From positions 2,808,724 through 2,872,723 of the forward strand of contig OZ022584.1 of the NCBI GenBank assembly GCA_963669155.1: DNA of 64,000 nt, read 5' to 3'. Positions within the stretch are counted from its first letter, which is position 1. Each line of letters opens with the position of its first letter. Source of the DNA: Arbacia lixula. Taxonomy: Eukaryota > Echinodermata > Echinoidea > Arbacioida > Arbaciidae. The notes beneath the pieces are model-generated. The model did no database searches. It was not told the origin of the DNA and was given only the letters and a program-made list of their open reading frames with translations. The translations under genes were made by a program, and so were the position numbers. Of this stretch, positions 9,783-21,541 are shown piece by piece.

Positions 9783-10694
9783 CAGTTCGACCTCGATTAT
9801 ACGGCCATTGATTTTCCGGCCATCTCTGTTAACCGGACACCGACTTACTGATTTTTTTTTTTTTAATGTTTTATTAGTTTTCAGTTTCAAAATCAATTCA
9901 GACAAACACACATGCTACCACGATCATGCGAATACACTGTGGGACATTCTGTTGATCACTGTAATCAAGATTACAGAGATTAGTTACCACCGGATTTATG
10001 ACACCTTTCTCAGCAGCGTTAACATAGATACGGACAGCTGTTGAGTCAATTGAGGAGCAATGTCACAACACGGTAACACTCGCGCTGGTCAAAATTTGTA
10101 TCTGCCGCTGTACCAACAACGCATTAGAATCCGTTCAAATCAGATCCATTGGGATACCAAAACTATTTTGACAAACACATTTAACATAAATGCATCCTCA
10201 CCTTTCACATCATCAGCATTATTTTATGGTTGAATGAAATTTAATCGATAATTTGGGTTTTTTTTGGACATTGTTTTGATCAGTCAATGACTCTCGCCTA
10301 TCCATCATGTTGGATTTCGCGATATCGCGATATCGTTCTGTTACATCTTCAAATGTAGGGCAGCAACACACGGTCGTGTTAAAATGAAAGGAATGCATGT
10401 GAATATTTTTTATACGATCATAACCCGAGGGGTACCATTGAGTGTGTTGGAGCCGAGTGCAGTCTGATTGGCATGTATTTTGTTGAGATTTTGGAGTAAT
10501 TTCTGTTACTGTTCTGTGTATTTTGAGGAAGATAATCATAATGCTGTTTAATTGGTAATATTTAACACATGTATACTCCTACAATAACATACTAGAAAGT
10601 GCCTGCCTTATTTAACATATCTCTCTTATTCGGCCATATCGCTTTTCCAGACGGCCGCCGGTCCCGACGTGACCGGATAATGGAACTTGAACTG
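9783..10694. mobile_element. pogo-like DNA element, non-autonomous
   Basis: The left end CAGTTCGACCTCGATTATAC and the inverted right end (reverse complement CAGTTCAAGTTCCATTATCC) both start with the CAG..ATTAT.CGG pattern typical of pogo/Tigger-type ends. Both sides carry TA (9781-9782 and 10695-10696), the duplication expected of Tc1/mariner/pogo. CCGGCC and CCGG motifs repeat inside both arms. The 912 bp body has no frame I recognise as a transposase; a 106-codon minus frame (10539-10219) has no DDE motif I can see. It also contains the palindrome at 10320-10335. Confidence 0.75.
10320..10335. other. Perfect 16 bp palindrome
   Basis: CGATATCGCGATATCG is self-complementary and contains overlapping TCGCGA and GATATC sites. 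It lies inside the pogo-like element and may be a hairpin or protein-binding site of that element. Confidence 0.7.
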
Positions 10695-11223
10695 TAAACC
10701 TAACTTTCTACCTCCAACGACATGAGGATTCTGATAATTATGTTGCCATGACAAGACAGAGAGGCGTGGATACAGGAGATTAACGAGCCGTAAATCTAAT
10801 AATTTGTTAGATCTTGCTGAGGGGCAGGGAGGGTGGGGGGAGGTTCAGTCTTTTATGACCATCATTACGAGCTACGCAATGCTGTGGGCAATCCCAGGGG
10901 ATACTTTGTGCGATGCGAAGAATATCGCATGACTGGCATATATTGGAGAGAAAACGGGGGTAAATTCGGTTATTTGATTACCCAAGCGACAAGGGCTTTG
11001 AATAATCGATGCTGACGCACAGACTATTCAAGAAGGCAACATGACAAGATTACGAGCGGCAGATAGAAGTTAATGCCCATGTGTTAAAACACCCACAATT
11101 CGGTCAATGCCCTCCGTTCACTCTGGAATGTTCTTTCTGGATAGCTAATAAACAAGATTGTAAAAAATACTAAAAGCTAGTCTGCAAAATAACCAAAGAT
11201 ATTTAGAGAGCTACCAAACAGAT
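10695..11223. other. Unassigned, moderately balanced DNA
   Basis: 10735-11020 is less A+T-rich and has a 60-codon plus frame (10833-11015) with mixed composition but no recognised domain and no clear splice sites. It may be an island of regulatory DNA. Confidence 0.3.
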
Positions 11224-11392
11224 ACAATGACACCTGCTTTAGCGACCACCTGTCCAGAAAGACCACATTCACTTTGTCCATTAAAAAACATTTCTCATGA
11301 CACCTGTAAGACAGCAACCTGTACATAGAGACCACCTGTTTATGAAGACCACATTTCCTGTATCCCTTGAGTGGTCTTTATATTCAGGGTTT
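11224..11392. repeat. Short direct and inverted repeat cluster
   Basis: GACCACCTGTCCAGAAAGAC at 11244 is repeated as GACCACCTGTTTATGAAGAC at 11329, each followed by CACATT. ATGACACCTG recurs at 11227 and 11297. The right edge TGAGTGGTCTTTATATTCAG is an inverted version of the GACCAC phrase. This looks like part of a dispersed repeat with internal tandem units. Confidence 0.6.
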
Positions 11393-12234
11393 TTGTGTCT
11401 ATATATAATAACCAAACATGCTTTTTGTAAATACGCTACCTTTTGTTTAGTTAGCTGACCAAGGTGGCTGCATATTGTGAGCGTTACCCCAAAAGAAGGC
11501 CGAAAATGAAAGGTAAATAGGAAACTGGGTCATGGGTCGCATCTCAGTAGCCCTCCAATCAGCTTTGTAATCAGCTTGGGCCAATTATGGGGGATTTCCC
11601 ATGGAGCCTTTTAAAAATTAAACGAAAGTTTGGGGGAGAAGATAAAGTACACTGCAAATTAGCTTGGCCTCTCCTAATACAAGAAAGATGAATTTTCTTT
11701 GATGGCAGCTGTGCCAGATTGACGCAACATCCATCTCAAAAATCATAATTCCAGAAAAAACATTACAAATATGCAATTGGGCATATACTATTGCCCCCGA
11801 TTTCTCCCTACATGGTCATCTTGATAGTACCTACGTATTTTATGAATCAAACTGTGCAATACCGTATTTCGTATGCAATGAGCATATAAACACTAGAGAG
11901 AGAGCAACACGACAAGGCATGTCCTGCAATCAGCTTGCTTTCTCTTAAATGAGATGACTAGAATCGTCCAAATTACTCATCAACCTATTTGAATTGTTCA
12001 ACGTATGACAAGGCGATGCTATAACAAGCAGCAGAGATTGTGCTATGAATACATGCCCAGTTGGTCATTATACTCTCTGGTTGCTTGTAGTCATTTTCTC
12101 TCTAATTAAGAACACTATTTTTTGTAAACAGCATGCACACAAAGCCTTGTGTCTTTAACCCAGTAATATGAAATAGGGACTCACGGCACTCATAATGGAG
12201 ATTGCATCCCTGTAATTCTTTAACCTGTTTTTTT
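11393..12234. other. Non-coding DNA, possible island at 11530-11710
   Basis: 11530-11710 has balanced runs such as CAATCAGCTTTGTAATCAGC and GGGCCAATTATGGG that look like motif-dense regulatory DNA. The rest is A+T-rich and featureless. No gene is supported. Confidence 0.35.
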
Positions 12235-12385
12235 TACTAAGCCTGCATCTTTATTGGCTGGTTTTTCTCCACTCAGATGCTGAGCAGCACGACTCCGCCT
12301 TAATCTGCTGTAGGGACAATAAATAACAAGCTATGAATAATCTTCAAATTCCTCATAGGTTGCAATTAAGCCACATCCCATTACT
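12235..12385. repeat. Segment duplicated at 2498-2640
   Basis: This is the second member of the pair described at 2498-2640. It keeps TTTTTCTCCACTCAGATGC, CTGAGCAGCACGACT, TTAATCTGCTGTA, AGCTATGAATAATCTTCAAA and CACATCCC in the same order. Conservation is spread across the block and not limited to ends, unlike a short transposon. No frame is shared. Confidence 0.6.
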
Positions 12386-13129
12386 GCAGTTCCATGGCAA
12401 ATGTTGAGATCATAACTGGATCAGGGTTCACGAAAAGCAAAAATCTGATGTAAACAACAGATTAATGAACCTTTAGAGAGCAATGTCACTACTCTATTAA
12501 GCGGGTGAATCTTGAAGCAACAAGTAACATGTATGCTACTACATGTAGGTGCTGAGACATGTTCAGCTATTATGCATGCGATAAGTTCACCCTCTTCATC
12601 CCATGGTAGCATAGAATGTGTATTAACTCAATGAGCTTTTCAAGGTTTGGTATCCAAATAGACAATCAAGCTACATCAATAATCATTAATAAAGTGTTAG
12701 TTAGACAGATCTACAGTACCTCCTTTCATTCTAGATGAAATACTGCTTTACATAAGAGGTGCAAAGATCTGACTTTGTCGTATAAAGGATAATTAACTCA
12801 TATACTCAGACATCACATGGCCATAATTTACAGGATATTCAATGCATTACATGCTTTCTGTTAGGTACATTTCTTTCATTCATTCTTTGCTATTTTTCAA
12901 GGATTCATGAACTTTTAACATGCATCATAAACCTACATTTATTCAAACACACAAATGTATTTAAAAATTCCATCATTGAATATAGGATAATCTATAAAAA
13001 AAAATAAACAATTACAGAAACATATCTAAATTTAAGCATGCTTTAATCATACCACGGAACACCTCTGTGATATTTTCCCCAGAATACACATGTCTATCGA
13101 AGTGATTTAAATGTGTTTTAAAGGTTGAA
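12386..13129. other. Non-coding DNA, nothing recognised
   Basis: Strongly A+T-rich with an A-run at about 12997-13005. No supported feature. Confidence 0.55.
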
Positions 13130-13460
13130 TTGATGCGATTGAATCCATGGAAAGCCTGTCGAGCTGTTCATAACAGAATAATGAGAGACGCTCCCATCTC
13201 ACAATGAGTTCCTCTCTAATGATCATTACCAAAATCATCACAGCAGCAGCAGTAATCTTCCCTCGCCCAGGTTTACTACTCCCTGATTATGCATGCGTTC
13301 AGATGCTTTACCGATTAGCCTGCAGAGGAAATCGTGAGCCACAAATTGGCAATTACGGAAAAACCAATGACAGATAGAGAGAAATAAAGAACAAAGCTGA
13401 ATAAGGAGCGTTTCTTCGTTCTTATCCAACAACCAAGCTTTCCATATGGACGAGAAATTA
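13130..13460. promoter_or_regulatory. Possible regulatory island
   Basis: A dense run of homeodomain-type cores (TAATGATCATTA, GATTAGC, CAATTA) with CAGCAGCAGCAG in a patch more balanced than its flanks. TAATGATCATTA near 13217 is a perfect palindrome. The motif content resembles animal enhancers, but only cross-species conservation would establish it. Confidence 0.3.
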
Positions 13461-13734
13461 TCCTGTGAGGAGGTCTGATTATAAAGCTAAGTTCAGCTAT
13501 AGAGGGAGATATACAAGAAAGGTAGGAGGCTATTTTGGCATTGCTGCTGCAAGAGTTTTTCTTAGTGGGGTGCATTCCGTCATGTCCATGATGGATGGGG
13601 GACGGGGCCCATTCGGCTTCACCCCATCACAGGAACAGATACTATGCAGAATTTTTTTGGGGTAGGAAGGGGGGGGGGGGCTGATTCTTTCACTGTATTC
13701 TTTCCATTGATAAATGGGGAAGAGGGTAGCTATA
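13461..13734. other. Unassigned DNA with a G run
   Basis: Short frames of about 60-66 codons without recognisable domains. A G homopolymer of about 12 bases precedes CTGATTCTTT near 13670-13680. Confidence 0.45.
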
Positions 13735-13920
13735 TGGAAAGAGAAAAACACACCAAGAAGCAGACAGACAGAGTGAAATAGATAGATTTGACAGAAATGA
13801 TGAAAGAATAGGTATGACACAGGCAAAGAGAAACAGAGAATGTGAGAAAGAGAACAAAAAGTGTGAAAGAGAAAATTGAAAGTGAGAAAAAGATAGAAAA
13901 AGAGAGACATAAAAAGAAAA
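13735..13920. repeat. Purine-rich tract
   Basis: Mostly A and G on the plus strand with irregular GAAA, GAGA and CAGACAGACAGA units. The long phenylalanine/leucine/serine frames on the minus strand are caused by this composition. Confidence 0.85.
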
Positions 13921-14479
13921 GCTTGTTTGTGCTACTGATTTGCTTTATCGTTACCACTAAAATTCAATGAAATATGTTGGAATGTCCAAGGTTACAAAGA
14001 GAGTTGGCTTACAAAAGTCTTTGCTTTGTTGACCTTTAAAAATAATGAGACATTTATAATCAAATTTCATTTGTTTTCAAATTGAAGGTTAAGAACACAT
14101 ATGAGTTGATCCATTAGATGTTATGCTACCTTTAACACGTCACCGAATATCAACAATTTCTTTATCCGTGTCAAAGATATCTGGTCACTGCTTAAATCAA
14201 CAACACTCCCATAATTGAGTTCTATATTTACATTCAGGGTAAGGATAATGAACTCTGTTCAATTCTTCAAAGTTGTTGTTCTTGTCATTATGTTTCATCC
14301 TACTTTCCACTGGACAAGGATGTTGACGCCATCTACGTTGCTTGGCTCCTAAACACCCAAAGCTCTCCGTGCAATAATCTCTCAGTAGCCCAATCTTGTA
14401 AGGGCTTTCTCCAAAATATCATTCGCATCCACCTGAAAGGAGTAACTTCATTACAAGAATCTGCAAGCCTCTTCAATTC
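13921..14479. other. Non-coding DNA, nothing recognised
   Basis: A+T-rich, no element ends or coding pattern seen. Confidence 0.55.
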
Positions 14480-14780
14480 AACAAACTAAATTACCCGTTG
14501 GAGCGCGCGGGCGAAGGAGGAAGGTGTTCAAGCGAAAACACCCGTGCTCTAACACCCTTACTCCCGAAGCTTGCCTGATTTGTTCGTTGGTTCGTTCATC
14601 ATCAGCGGAGAGAATGCATTACTATCTTCATCACGGCTGTTTGTATGTGGTACGGGGCCCCCTGGTAACCGTTGACAACATTCTAGAGAGGGAGGGAGCG
14701 TCGATACGCATCCTCTTCGCTTGGCTTCATGTCGTCTCCATGCTTGAGGTGCATGACCAACACCGATCAATCAAATTCTA
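14480..14780. promoter_or_regulatory. CpG-containing island
   Basis: GGAGCGCGCGGGCGAAGG near 14497 and several other CpG sites make this the most G+C-rich patch of the first 15 kb. Overlapping frames of 85 codons (plus) and 70 codons (minus) have no recognised domain. It could be a promoter or enhancer remnant. No transcript evidence is available. Confidence 0.3.
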
Positions 14781-14828
14781 ATCTTCTAAGAAAAATGAGG
14801 GGAAAGAGTCAATAGAGAACAAGTTCAA

Positions 14829-14860
14829 GCGTGTGTGTGTGTAGAAGTGTTTGGGTAGGT

Positions 14861-14928
<68 letters not shown>

Positions 14929-14930
14929 AG
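14829..14930. repeat. GT/AC microsatellite
   Basis: (GT)5 at 14830, an interrupted part, then a pure (TG)n run from 14866 to about 14923, closing with GCGTGTAG. Confidence 0.95.
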
Positions 14931-17304
14931 GCTGAGAGAAGCGGGAATGAGCAGTCAAAGTCAATTATGTCTTAATGCAAAAAAAAAAACATTACAAAAA
15001 AGATAAATATATCACAGAGAAGATTCAATTTCGAATTCATTATCTTACCAAAATGTATTCATGATGTACCCAGATAATGTTGAACCTATATACTACATAC
15101 TGATATGTGCACAATTAAAACTGCAACTTACACATTATCATCTATCAAATATATACAAGATGCCACATCCTCAGGGAAATCTCAGCCAAACACTCAACAA
15201 ACTCAACATCATTTAGTGTGAGCTCACAGCTATCCAATTACCCATACAATCAAGAACTCATCAAAGATTCATCTCAAATCACATCATGGAAACACCATTT
15301 CAGACCCTCATGAATAGAGCATGAAATTGCCGCCCTGGACATTCCAATGTCTAGTTTCCTGGTTGCTACAATATTTTTTAGTATATACCAAAATGTAATC
15401 CATCTGAACTGCATTTTTTTTTGGAAATTTATTCGTCTTTGATTTAAATTGATTTAACTTAAAATAAAGATTAAAAGTTGAGTGATGGCTGATATATATA
15501 AAACAATATACTTTTTAAGAATATTGCAATGTCAATATCAAACTGTGCTTAAACAAGCAAATAGACCACAATATGGACATAAGTAAAAAAAAAAAAAATC
15601 TTCCTAAAAGTCCTGAACCTGAGATTTACTTCATGATCTTTGGCATAGATTTAACACTATAAAATACCAAATATACCATAAAATACCAAATATTTTCAAG
15701 ACAGACCAGACAGATGGATTGATCAACCCAGGCACATTTTGACACTATTTCCAATCCCTCGTCAAGAAAAACAATTACTTTCCTGATAGATGGTCAGATT
15801 AAAGTGGCATGGGGTGAAAGAACCATTCTGTTACAATTCCTTTTTTAACCTCTCCACACAACAGTCATAACAGAGGCGCCAAATGAGAATCCCGAGGCCA
15901 AACCAAAGAATGTACATGTACTTTGAACCCTCTGCATTCCATCCGTAATGTAACAGACAGATGAACTGTACTGAAATAAGTCACATGACACATGAAAAAA
16001 AACAACTTTACTTTCTGAAAATGCAAATACCAGACAGTGTTGTTGACACCTTTCCCGCAAAAAGTAATCAAATATCAAGCTGGAAGCGTTATTTTCCTCC
16101 CCCCTTTGGGAGACATCAGCTTGTTTGCGCAAACTCTCCCTATCTTTGCCTTCTATCGTCTTGTTTCCATCACCCGTTCCCTATGGATGGGACTGTTCTA
16201 ATCTCGTCAGTTCTCCCAAGGCATGCATTTGAAGAAATACAGGGGAATGAAGTCAACATGAAGTCATCACAATTTTAAGGAAATTCTACGAGTGAACTTT
16301 TTATGAACTTCACTGTTGATTATTTTGTGAGACTTTAGCAAATATTGATTCCTTCTTCAAATTACAAAGAAGTCACGAAGTAGAAGTTTTGTTTATACGC
16401 CATATGTCCTCTAAAGTTCCTTTCAAACTAAAGTTGCTTTTCTACAGGAGTTCAGTATCACCTGACCTGTTTCCATCTGACCCTTCCGAGTGTAGCTAGG
16501 TACTCATACCTGCAACCTTGATATGTCTTTGTAGATATATAATTACTACCAGAACATTTGTGTACTGCCCTCAATGTTCATCCTTAGGCTTGGCACTGGT
16601 TTGACAACGGTTGATAAAACTGTGTAAACCTTCAGAAAGCTGTCCCCTAAAACAACTCACAACCACCAGAACTAAAACAGTAAACTGAAAAGAGGGAAGA
16701 GAATCACATTGTCTAGTATAAGAGGTAACCATTTTCCTATATAGCAGATTAAACATCTGGCCCTTGGTGTCACATTATTTGATCAGGGAGGTCTTGACGT
16801 GACACCAATGCTTCCCTGATTGCATATAATGTCACTCACAAAACAACGAAAGACAGATATCTCTTAAACAGAAGCAGCTATAACCAAATATAAAGGGTTA
16901 CAAATAAAAGCCTTTATGGGCGAACATTTGGGGAGAAAAGATATCTAACATGACAAAGACTGACTGCAGATTTCCAATCACTATTTTTTAGCAGACCTTC
17001 ATACTATGTACCTGTAATACAATTTAATTCACATCAATGAGAACATTCAGATGCACATCCTTTGAACCATGAAAGCAATGGGGAGTTCTTTCAGCTAAAT
17101 TTGCAAGGTTCTTTAGCTTGCAGGTTCTTCTTCTTCTTCACGAAGATTCCATCATCTGGAAATACTTCGCCATGTTCCAGCTTGACTACATCTCATTCTA
17201 CACTGGTACGTGATCACGATCACTTTAGATAACAGGACTTTGTGAATACTTTGATTTCAGCTGCACAGCACAATTTAGGTGATGCGTTTTCTACCTGGAC
17301 TAGA
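14931..17304. other. Non-coding DNA, nothing recognised
   Basis: About 2.4 kb of A+T-rich sequence with short A runs (about 14980 and 15587) and no supported gene. Weak inverted halves occur at 16769-16833 (GTCACATTATTTGATCAGGG against an imperfect complement), probably a decayed hairpin element. Confidence 0.5.
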
Positions 17305-17640
17305 TTCATAGCAGAGGAGGAAAAGGAGGAGAAGAAGAGGAAGAGAAGGAGGAAAAGGAGAAGATGAGGTGGTGGAGGATGAACAGGAGAAAAAGCATCC
17401 TAATGAAAAATAAGAGAGAAAAGAAATGGAGAAAGCAAGCAAAAATTGAGAGGAAGAAGGTGGAAAGAGTAAAATAGAAGGGGGTAGGGATAGGAGGAAG
17501 TGGAACAGAATAAAAGAGAAAGAAGAAAAAGAAGAACAACATGTGGTAGACAAAGTAAGACAAAATAAAAGGGAAGAAGAGATAGAAGAAGAAGTAAGAA
17601 ATGGAAGATAGATGAAAACTAGAAGCAGTAGAACCTCAAA
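17305..17640. repeat. Purine-rich GAAG/GGA tract
   Basis: Around 335 bp of AAGGAGGAGAAGAAGAGG-type sequence with few pyrimidines. The 122-codon and 85-codon minus frames of Leu, Phe and Ser that cross it come from composition only. A shorter CT-rich tract follows at 17780-17875. Confidence 0.85.
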
Positions 17641-18078
17641 CAAAAGACCAAATAGAGGACAAAAAATGGTATAAAGAAGAAAATAGAGAAGACATGTGAA
17701 AAGTTCCCTCTTTGCAGGTTGCTAAACAGAATACAATGTTAGAAACAAAGTTAAATGTGGGAAAGAAATTCACACACTTCTTTTTTTTCTCTCTCTCTCT
17801 CCTCACCCTTATCCTCTCATTTTCTCTCTCTATCCAAATGCCCACCTCTCACTCCAATTCTCTCTCCAAACTCCCACTCTGAGTAATAATTTCTACACCA
17901 CACACCATTTTCATGATGATCACAAACTCAAACCCAAGTCGGTTCCAATTTCTCTTTTTCTATTATGCTGTCCATTGTACGCCACATCCATAAAGCAATG
18001 GGAGTGATGAAAAGCTATCAAGTTTCTGCTATGCTCAGCACAAAGCGTGCTTGAGCATAATAGGGCGCGACCCACCAA
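17641..18078. other. Non-coding DNA with CT-rich tract
   Basis: 17780-17875 is TCTCTCTC/CACTC-rich. Otherwise unremarkable. Confidence 0.55.
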
Positions 18079-18256
18079 GTAGTAAAAACACAAACCATCA
18101 GGGTGAATGTCCCTACTAAAAGCCTCATAATTTAGTTGAGCTGATCACATATTCTCATCTTCACATGTCCATTTGAGCAGGACAGTAAAAACACAAAGAC
18201 TAGTCTTCATTCCAGAGGCCAATAACTTTACTAAAAGCCGAATAATTTAGCTAACT
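18079..18256. repeat. Local duplication, period near 105 bp
   Basis: AGTAAAAACACAAACCATCA at 18082 and AGTAAAAACACAAAGACTAG at 18185 each lead after about 40 bp to ACTAAAAGCC.(C/G)ATAATTTAG (18116 and 18230). Two diverged copies, non-coding. Confidence 0.65.
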
Positions 18257-18714
18257 CTTTATGCACACTGATGTACTATTGCCCAAGTAATGTGCACATC
18301 ACATAGCCAAGCACTGGATCTTGTTTTGAGAGGGCAATCAAGTTGCTTTTTGGGAGAGCCTTTTAACTTAATCAAGATGATCTCAGTTTCACCCTTTTTT
18401 CATTTCAATTCTGAGAGACCGATATATCATCAAGATACGTCTTGATAAAAATAAACAGTTTTGCAATCACATTGCGTTAAAATTTTGTGCAGCCTAAAAA
18501 AAATCAATAATTACAGATTATCAGAAAATCATACAAGTGGGATGAACATGCTCAAGTTAGCAGTTTATTTTTTAAAAACCATTTAATATTCCATATACTG
18601 ATTGAAAATGAGATTTGATAAAGAGCAATTCTGTATTTAAGATATGAGAAGATATCAAATGAGAGGTTGATGTTACAAAATTAGATTGCCTACAAAAATG
18701 AATCTCTGATTATT
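18257..18714. other. Non-coding DNA, nothing recognised
   Basis: A+T-rich, with a run of A near 18497. No feature supported. Confidence 0.55.
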
Positions 18715-18910
18715 ACCCCGGGATGCAGAAAGCAAAGATCCTATTTATTAGTACATATGGGTGAACTGCTTGGAGCTCCACCCTTATGTATGTTAATTAG
18801 GTCAACCAGTTTCCTCTTTGCCTAACAGTGTCACGTCTGGTAAGCTCTGTTGCCTGGCAATGCATGGTAATTACAGCCGTAAATTTACCGTTGATGAATC
18901 ATCATGACCT
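18715..18910. promoter_or_regulatory. Possible regulatory island with X-box-like site
   Basis: GTTGCCTGGCAAT (18849-18861) fits the RFX X-box consensus except for the last base. TGATGAATCATCA (18892-18904) is a perfect palindrome about its centre and resembles a bZIP site. GGTAATTACAGCC and GTTAATTAGG are homeodomain-like. Together this looks like a motif-dense enhancer, which is inference from motif density only. Confidence 0.35.
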
Positions 18911-19369
18911 GTTTTCATAAGAGCATACAAGTCCTAGGAGTGCCATGTTCAATAAGTATCTTGTAAGCTTGACGTGTAATAGAAAGTAGTTGTCTTTGCT
19001 TTCAGTTCCAAGTGCTGGCAGGTATTATCTTCTCCATTTTAGAGCTACTAGTATACATGTGTGCAAAGTTCTATAATCATGAACAGTACCAATACTAGCT
19101 ACCAATATCAATACTTATCCAGATTCTGATGTCAATACAGACACTGATACTGATACTGATACTGAAACCAATACCAATACCAATATTGAATAATTAAATC
19201 AAAAACAGTTTTCACACCTTCATCACTTTTCTGTGTATGTGTTACATGCTAACTATTTTACACAAATCTATTCCATCTTTTAAATTCTGCTCAATAGGTG
19301 ATAGATATGCACTTCATTTTCCCCAAAAAACATTCTCAAGTGATATCAGTTATCTTCAATGCCATAGTT
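18911..19369. other. Non-coding DNA with simple-repeat patch
   Basis: 19081-19190 is built of ACCAATA and CTGATA units, e.g. (ACTGAT)3 near 19142 and (ACCAAT)3 near 19168. The remainder is featureless A+T-rich DNA. Confidence 0.6.
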
Positions 19370-19912
19370 ACGCCGCTAGCAGTAGCACTGATCCAGTCCA
19401 GTGAAACCCATCTCATACTGTATACGCCATATATTTCATGGGGTTTTAATTTTTGTGAATTTCGTGAATCGGAATTATTCGCGATTTTAACAACACGCAA
19501 AATTATGAATACGATGTGCTCGAGCACATGTACTACTACTACTAGTAATCCACGATCGCGAATTTAACCACTCGCAAAATTGTCGTGAAGTCCTGATTGG
19601 CAAAATATTAGACTCGCGATATATATGGTGTATATAATGTGTGATGAGAATTATCTTTCCTGCTGTAGGACTGGCACTAGTACCGATTCAGCCCAGTGAA
19701 AACTGTTTCATAGCTTTGCCGGTGTGAGGGCAGCATTCACATCAAGAGCCATGACATCTTGTTAGCTACCTGATCAATCTGTACTTTCGAATTGGTGCTA
19801 TTACTGATCTAGCCAAGTGAAACCTGTCTCATTGGTAGCATGTGTGTGTGAGGGCAGCAATCATATTAAAAGCAATGACAACTTGGTCACCAGCTGGACA
19901 ATCTGTGCGCCA
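19370..19912. repeat. Tandem repeat interrupted by a hairpin element
   Basis: Related blocks start near 19372, 19672 and 19796. Each reads like GCACTAGTACTGATCCAGCC, then AGTGAAACC.GTCTCAT and, in the last two, GTGTGAGGGCAGCA.TCA and a .CAATGACA.CTTG block. Spacing between the last two is about 124 bp. The first copy breaks off right after GTGAAACCCATCTCATACTG, where the element at 19421-19634 begins, so that element probably inserted into the array. Confidence 0.65.
19421..19634. mobile_element. Short inverted-repeat element (MITE-like)
   Basis: TATACGCCATATAT at the left and ATATATGGTGTATA at the right are inverted repeats with one mismatch. The 214 bp body is rich in CGCGA, CGCAAAATT and CGCGAATTTAAC-type words in both orientations, giving an imperfect hairpin, and GTGCTCGAGCAC at about 19515 forms a 12 bp palindrome near the centre. 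No coding capacity. The superfamily is not certain. Confidence 0.7.
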
Positions 19913-20790
19913 TCCCAAGATGGATGATGGAATCAGGATTAATAGCTAGATGGCAGTATTCCCTAGGTTGGGTTAGCATTTGCTCACAAGATGACGCTTG
20001 TAGCTCCAGGAAATATGGCCTGACACTCTCTCATGCTTCCGCAATCAATTTTCTGTTTATGGGGCGGCCAGGTTTGACATGCTATTATAATGTTAGAGTA
20101 TAGTCTTTCAGAGCTCATAAACCTCATTCTCAGATATCACACAGTCATAACATACCCACATGAAATGTTCTTGTCATATGAAATTTGATGTGTCTTTTAA
20201 GCCACTGACATTTAAAGAGAAGGAATAGAAGTGGGACTGATCATTCAACTTCTCCCCAAAATGAGACTTCAAACAGTATCTATGATTTGTATGATAATTC
20301 ACATAATTGATTAATTCATGTAATGTCTGTAATATTTTTGTTTCATTTGATGTTCAGTGCTTAGAAAAACATCTTGTTTATGAAGCACTATATAAATGTG
20401 GAGTTATCATGAAGTGTATTTGTATATATTGGTGGACTGTTAATACAAGTTTTGACATATATGTATTTAAATTTTAAATAGCCTTACAGTAATTAGGGGG
20501 AGCTATTAGTAAGTAGTACATAGCACATCGATGCCTCAAGAACCAAGGGCAGCTTTCCATGACAGCAGTGGTAGACACTTGGGAAACAGATATTGATTTC
20601 ACAATATAAAACAAAGAGCATAACGTGACATAACACAAGCCCTATTGCATAAAGCTATTGTGAAGATGTATCATATATGCCTTGGCAATTATTATAACTG
20701 AACACATAATAAACATATCACATTGGCTACTTCAACAGTATTTATAATACATTTTCTGGTCAAAATATCCACCTGTGGCACATATTGCAT
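19913..20790. other. Non-coding DNA, nothing recognised
   Basis: A+T-rich; AAGCACTATATAAATG at about 20382 resembles the 3' tail of some invertebrate SINE/LINE repeats but stands alone. Confidence 0.5.
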
Positions 20791-20870
20791 GAACTCTTTC
20801 TGCCCCATGGATGCACTGATTGTACAACTATTACATGCAAATCACATAGAGCAGCAATTTGTCAGTGTTT
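20791..20870. repeat. TTAA micro-element, degenerate copy
   Basis: TGAACTCTTTCTGCCCCATG at the left and the core CATAGAGCAGCAATTTGTC at 20846-20864 identify it as a copy of the dispersed family. The terminal TTAA is not preserved. Confidence 0.5.
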
Positions 20871-21540
20871 TTACAAACCATCAAATCTATGCGTTGTGCA
20901 CTGCACTGATTCAAGGGCTCATAAAAATGCTAATTAGTCATCTAGAAAGGGTAAATTGATGTACGTTATAAAGGGTTTATCTAATGTGAGCTTAAGTATA
21001 TACTAATTGTGAATCTATACTGTCCAATAAGATTTACACATGTAGGCTCCTTGTTTTGATTATTTGCGATAAACAGTTTTTAACGACAATTAGGAAAGAC
21101 TTCCGTTTCTTGAAGTCATACAAAAGCAGCAGCAAGAATTTTTTTTCACCATACCGTTCAATTCAGGGAACTCGTACATTTTGATTTAGAATGGGCACCG
21201 AGCCAACTAAAGCTACTGATTTGGTTTAATCCTTTTAGTAATGCAGTACAGGTGAAAAAGAGCGATGCGTTGTAGCGGTATGGATTATGCAGTAGCTTTT
21301 TAGCTTTTAAAACGGGGAGGAGGGGCAGAATTAATGGGCCGCTTCAGTTAGGTACTCCATTTACTACACTCTCTGGCGTCACCCACTCACAAGCAGGAAC
21401 CGGTAATGCCTTAGTTCACAGAATAAAAAGCTGGTTTTTATTTGGCATTTAAAATTTGACTCACATACTCAGAAACAGGAATACTTGATTCAGAGAAAAA
21501 CAGAGAGATTTTTCAAAGTAGCATTTACAGTATGATTTGC
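20871..21540. other. Non-coding DNA, nothing recognised
   Basis: A+T-rich. No gene, hairpin or array recognised. Confidence 0.55.
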
Positions 21541-21541
21541 C

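Noticed and set aside
10219-10539. Transposase gene of the pogo-like element
   Set aside because: The 106-codon minus frame shows no helix-turn-helix or DDE pattern that I can identify.
16769-16833. Inverted-repeat element
   Set aside because: Arms match too weakly, with several mismatches and an indel, to define an element.
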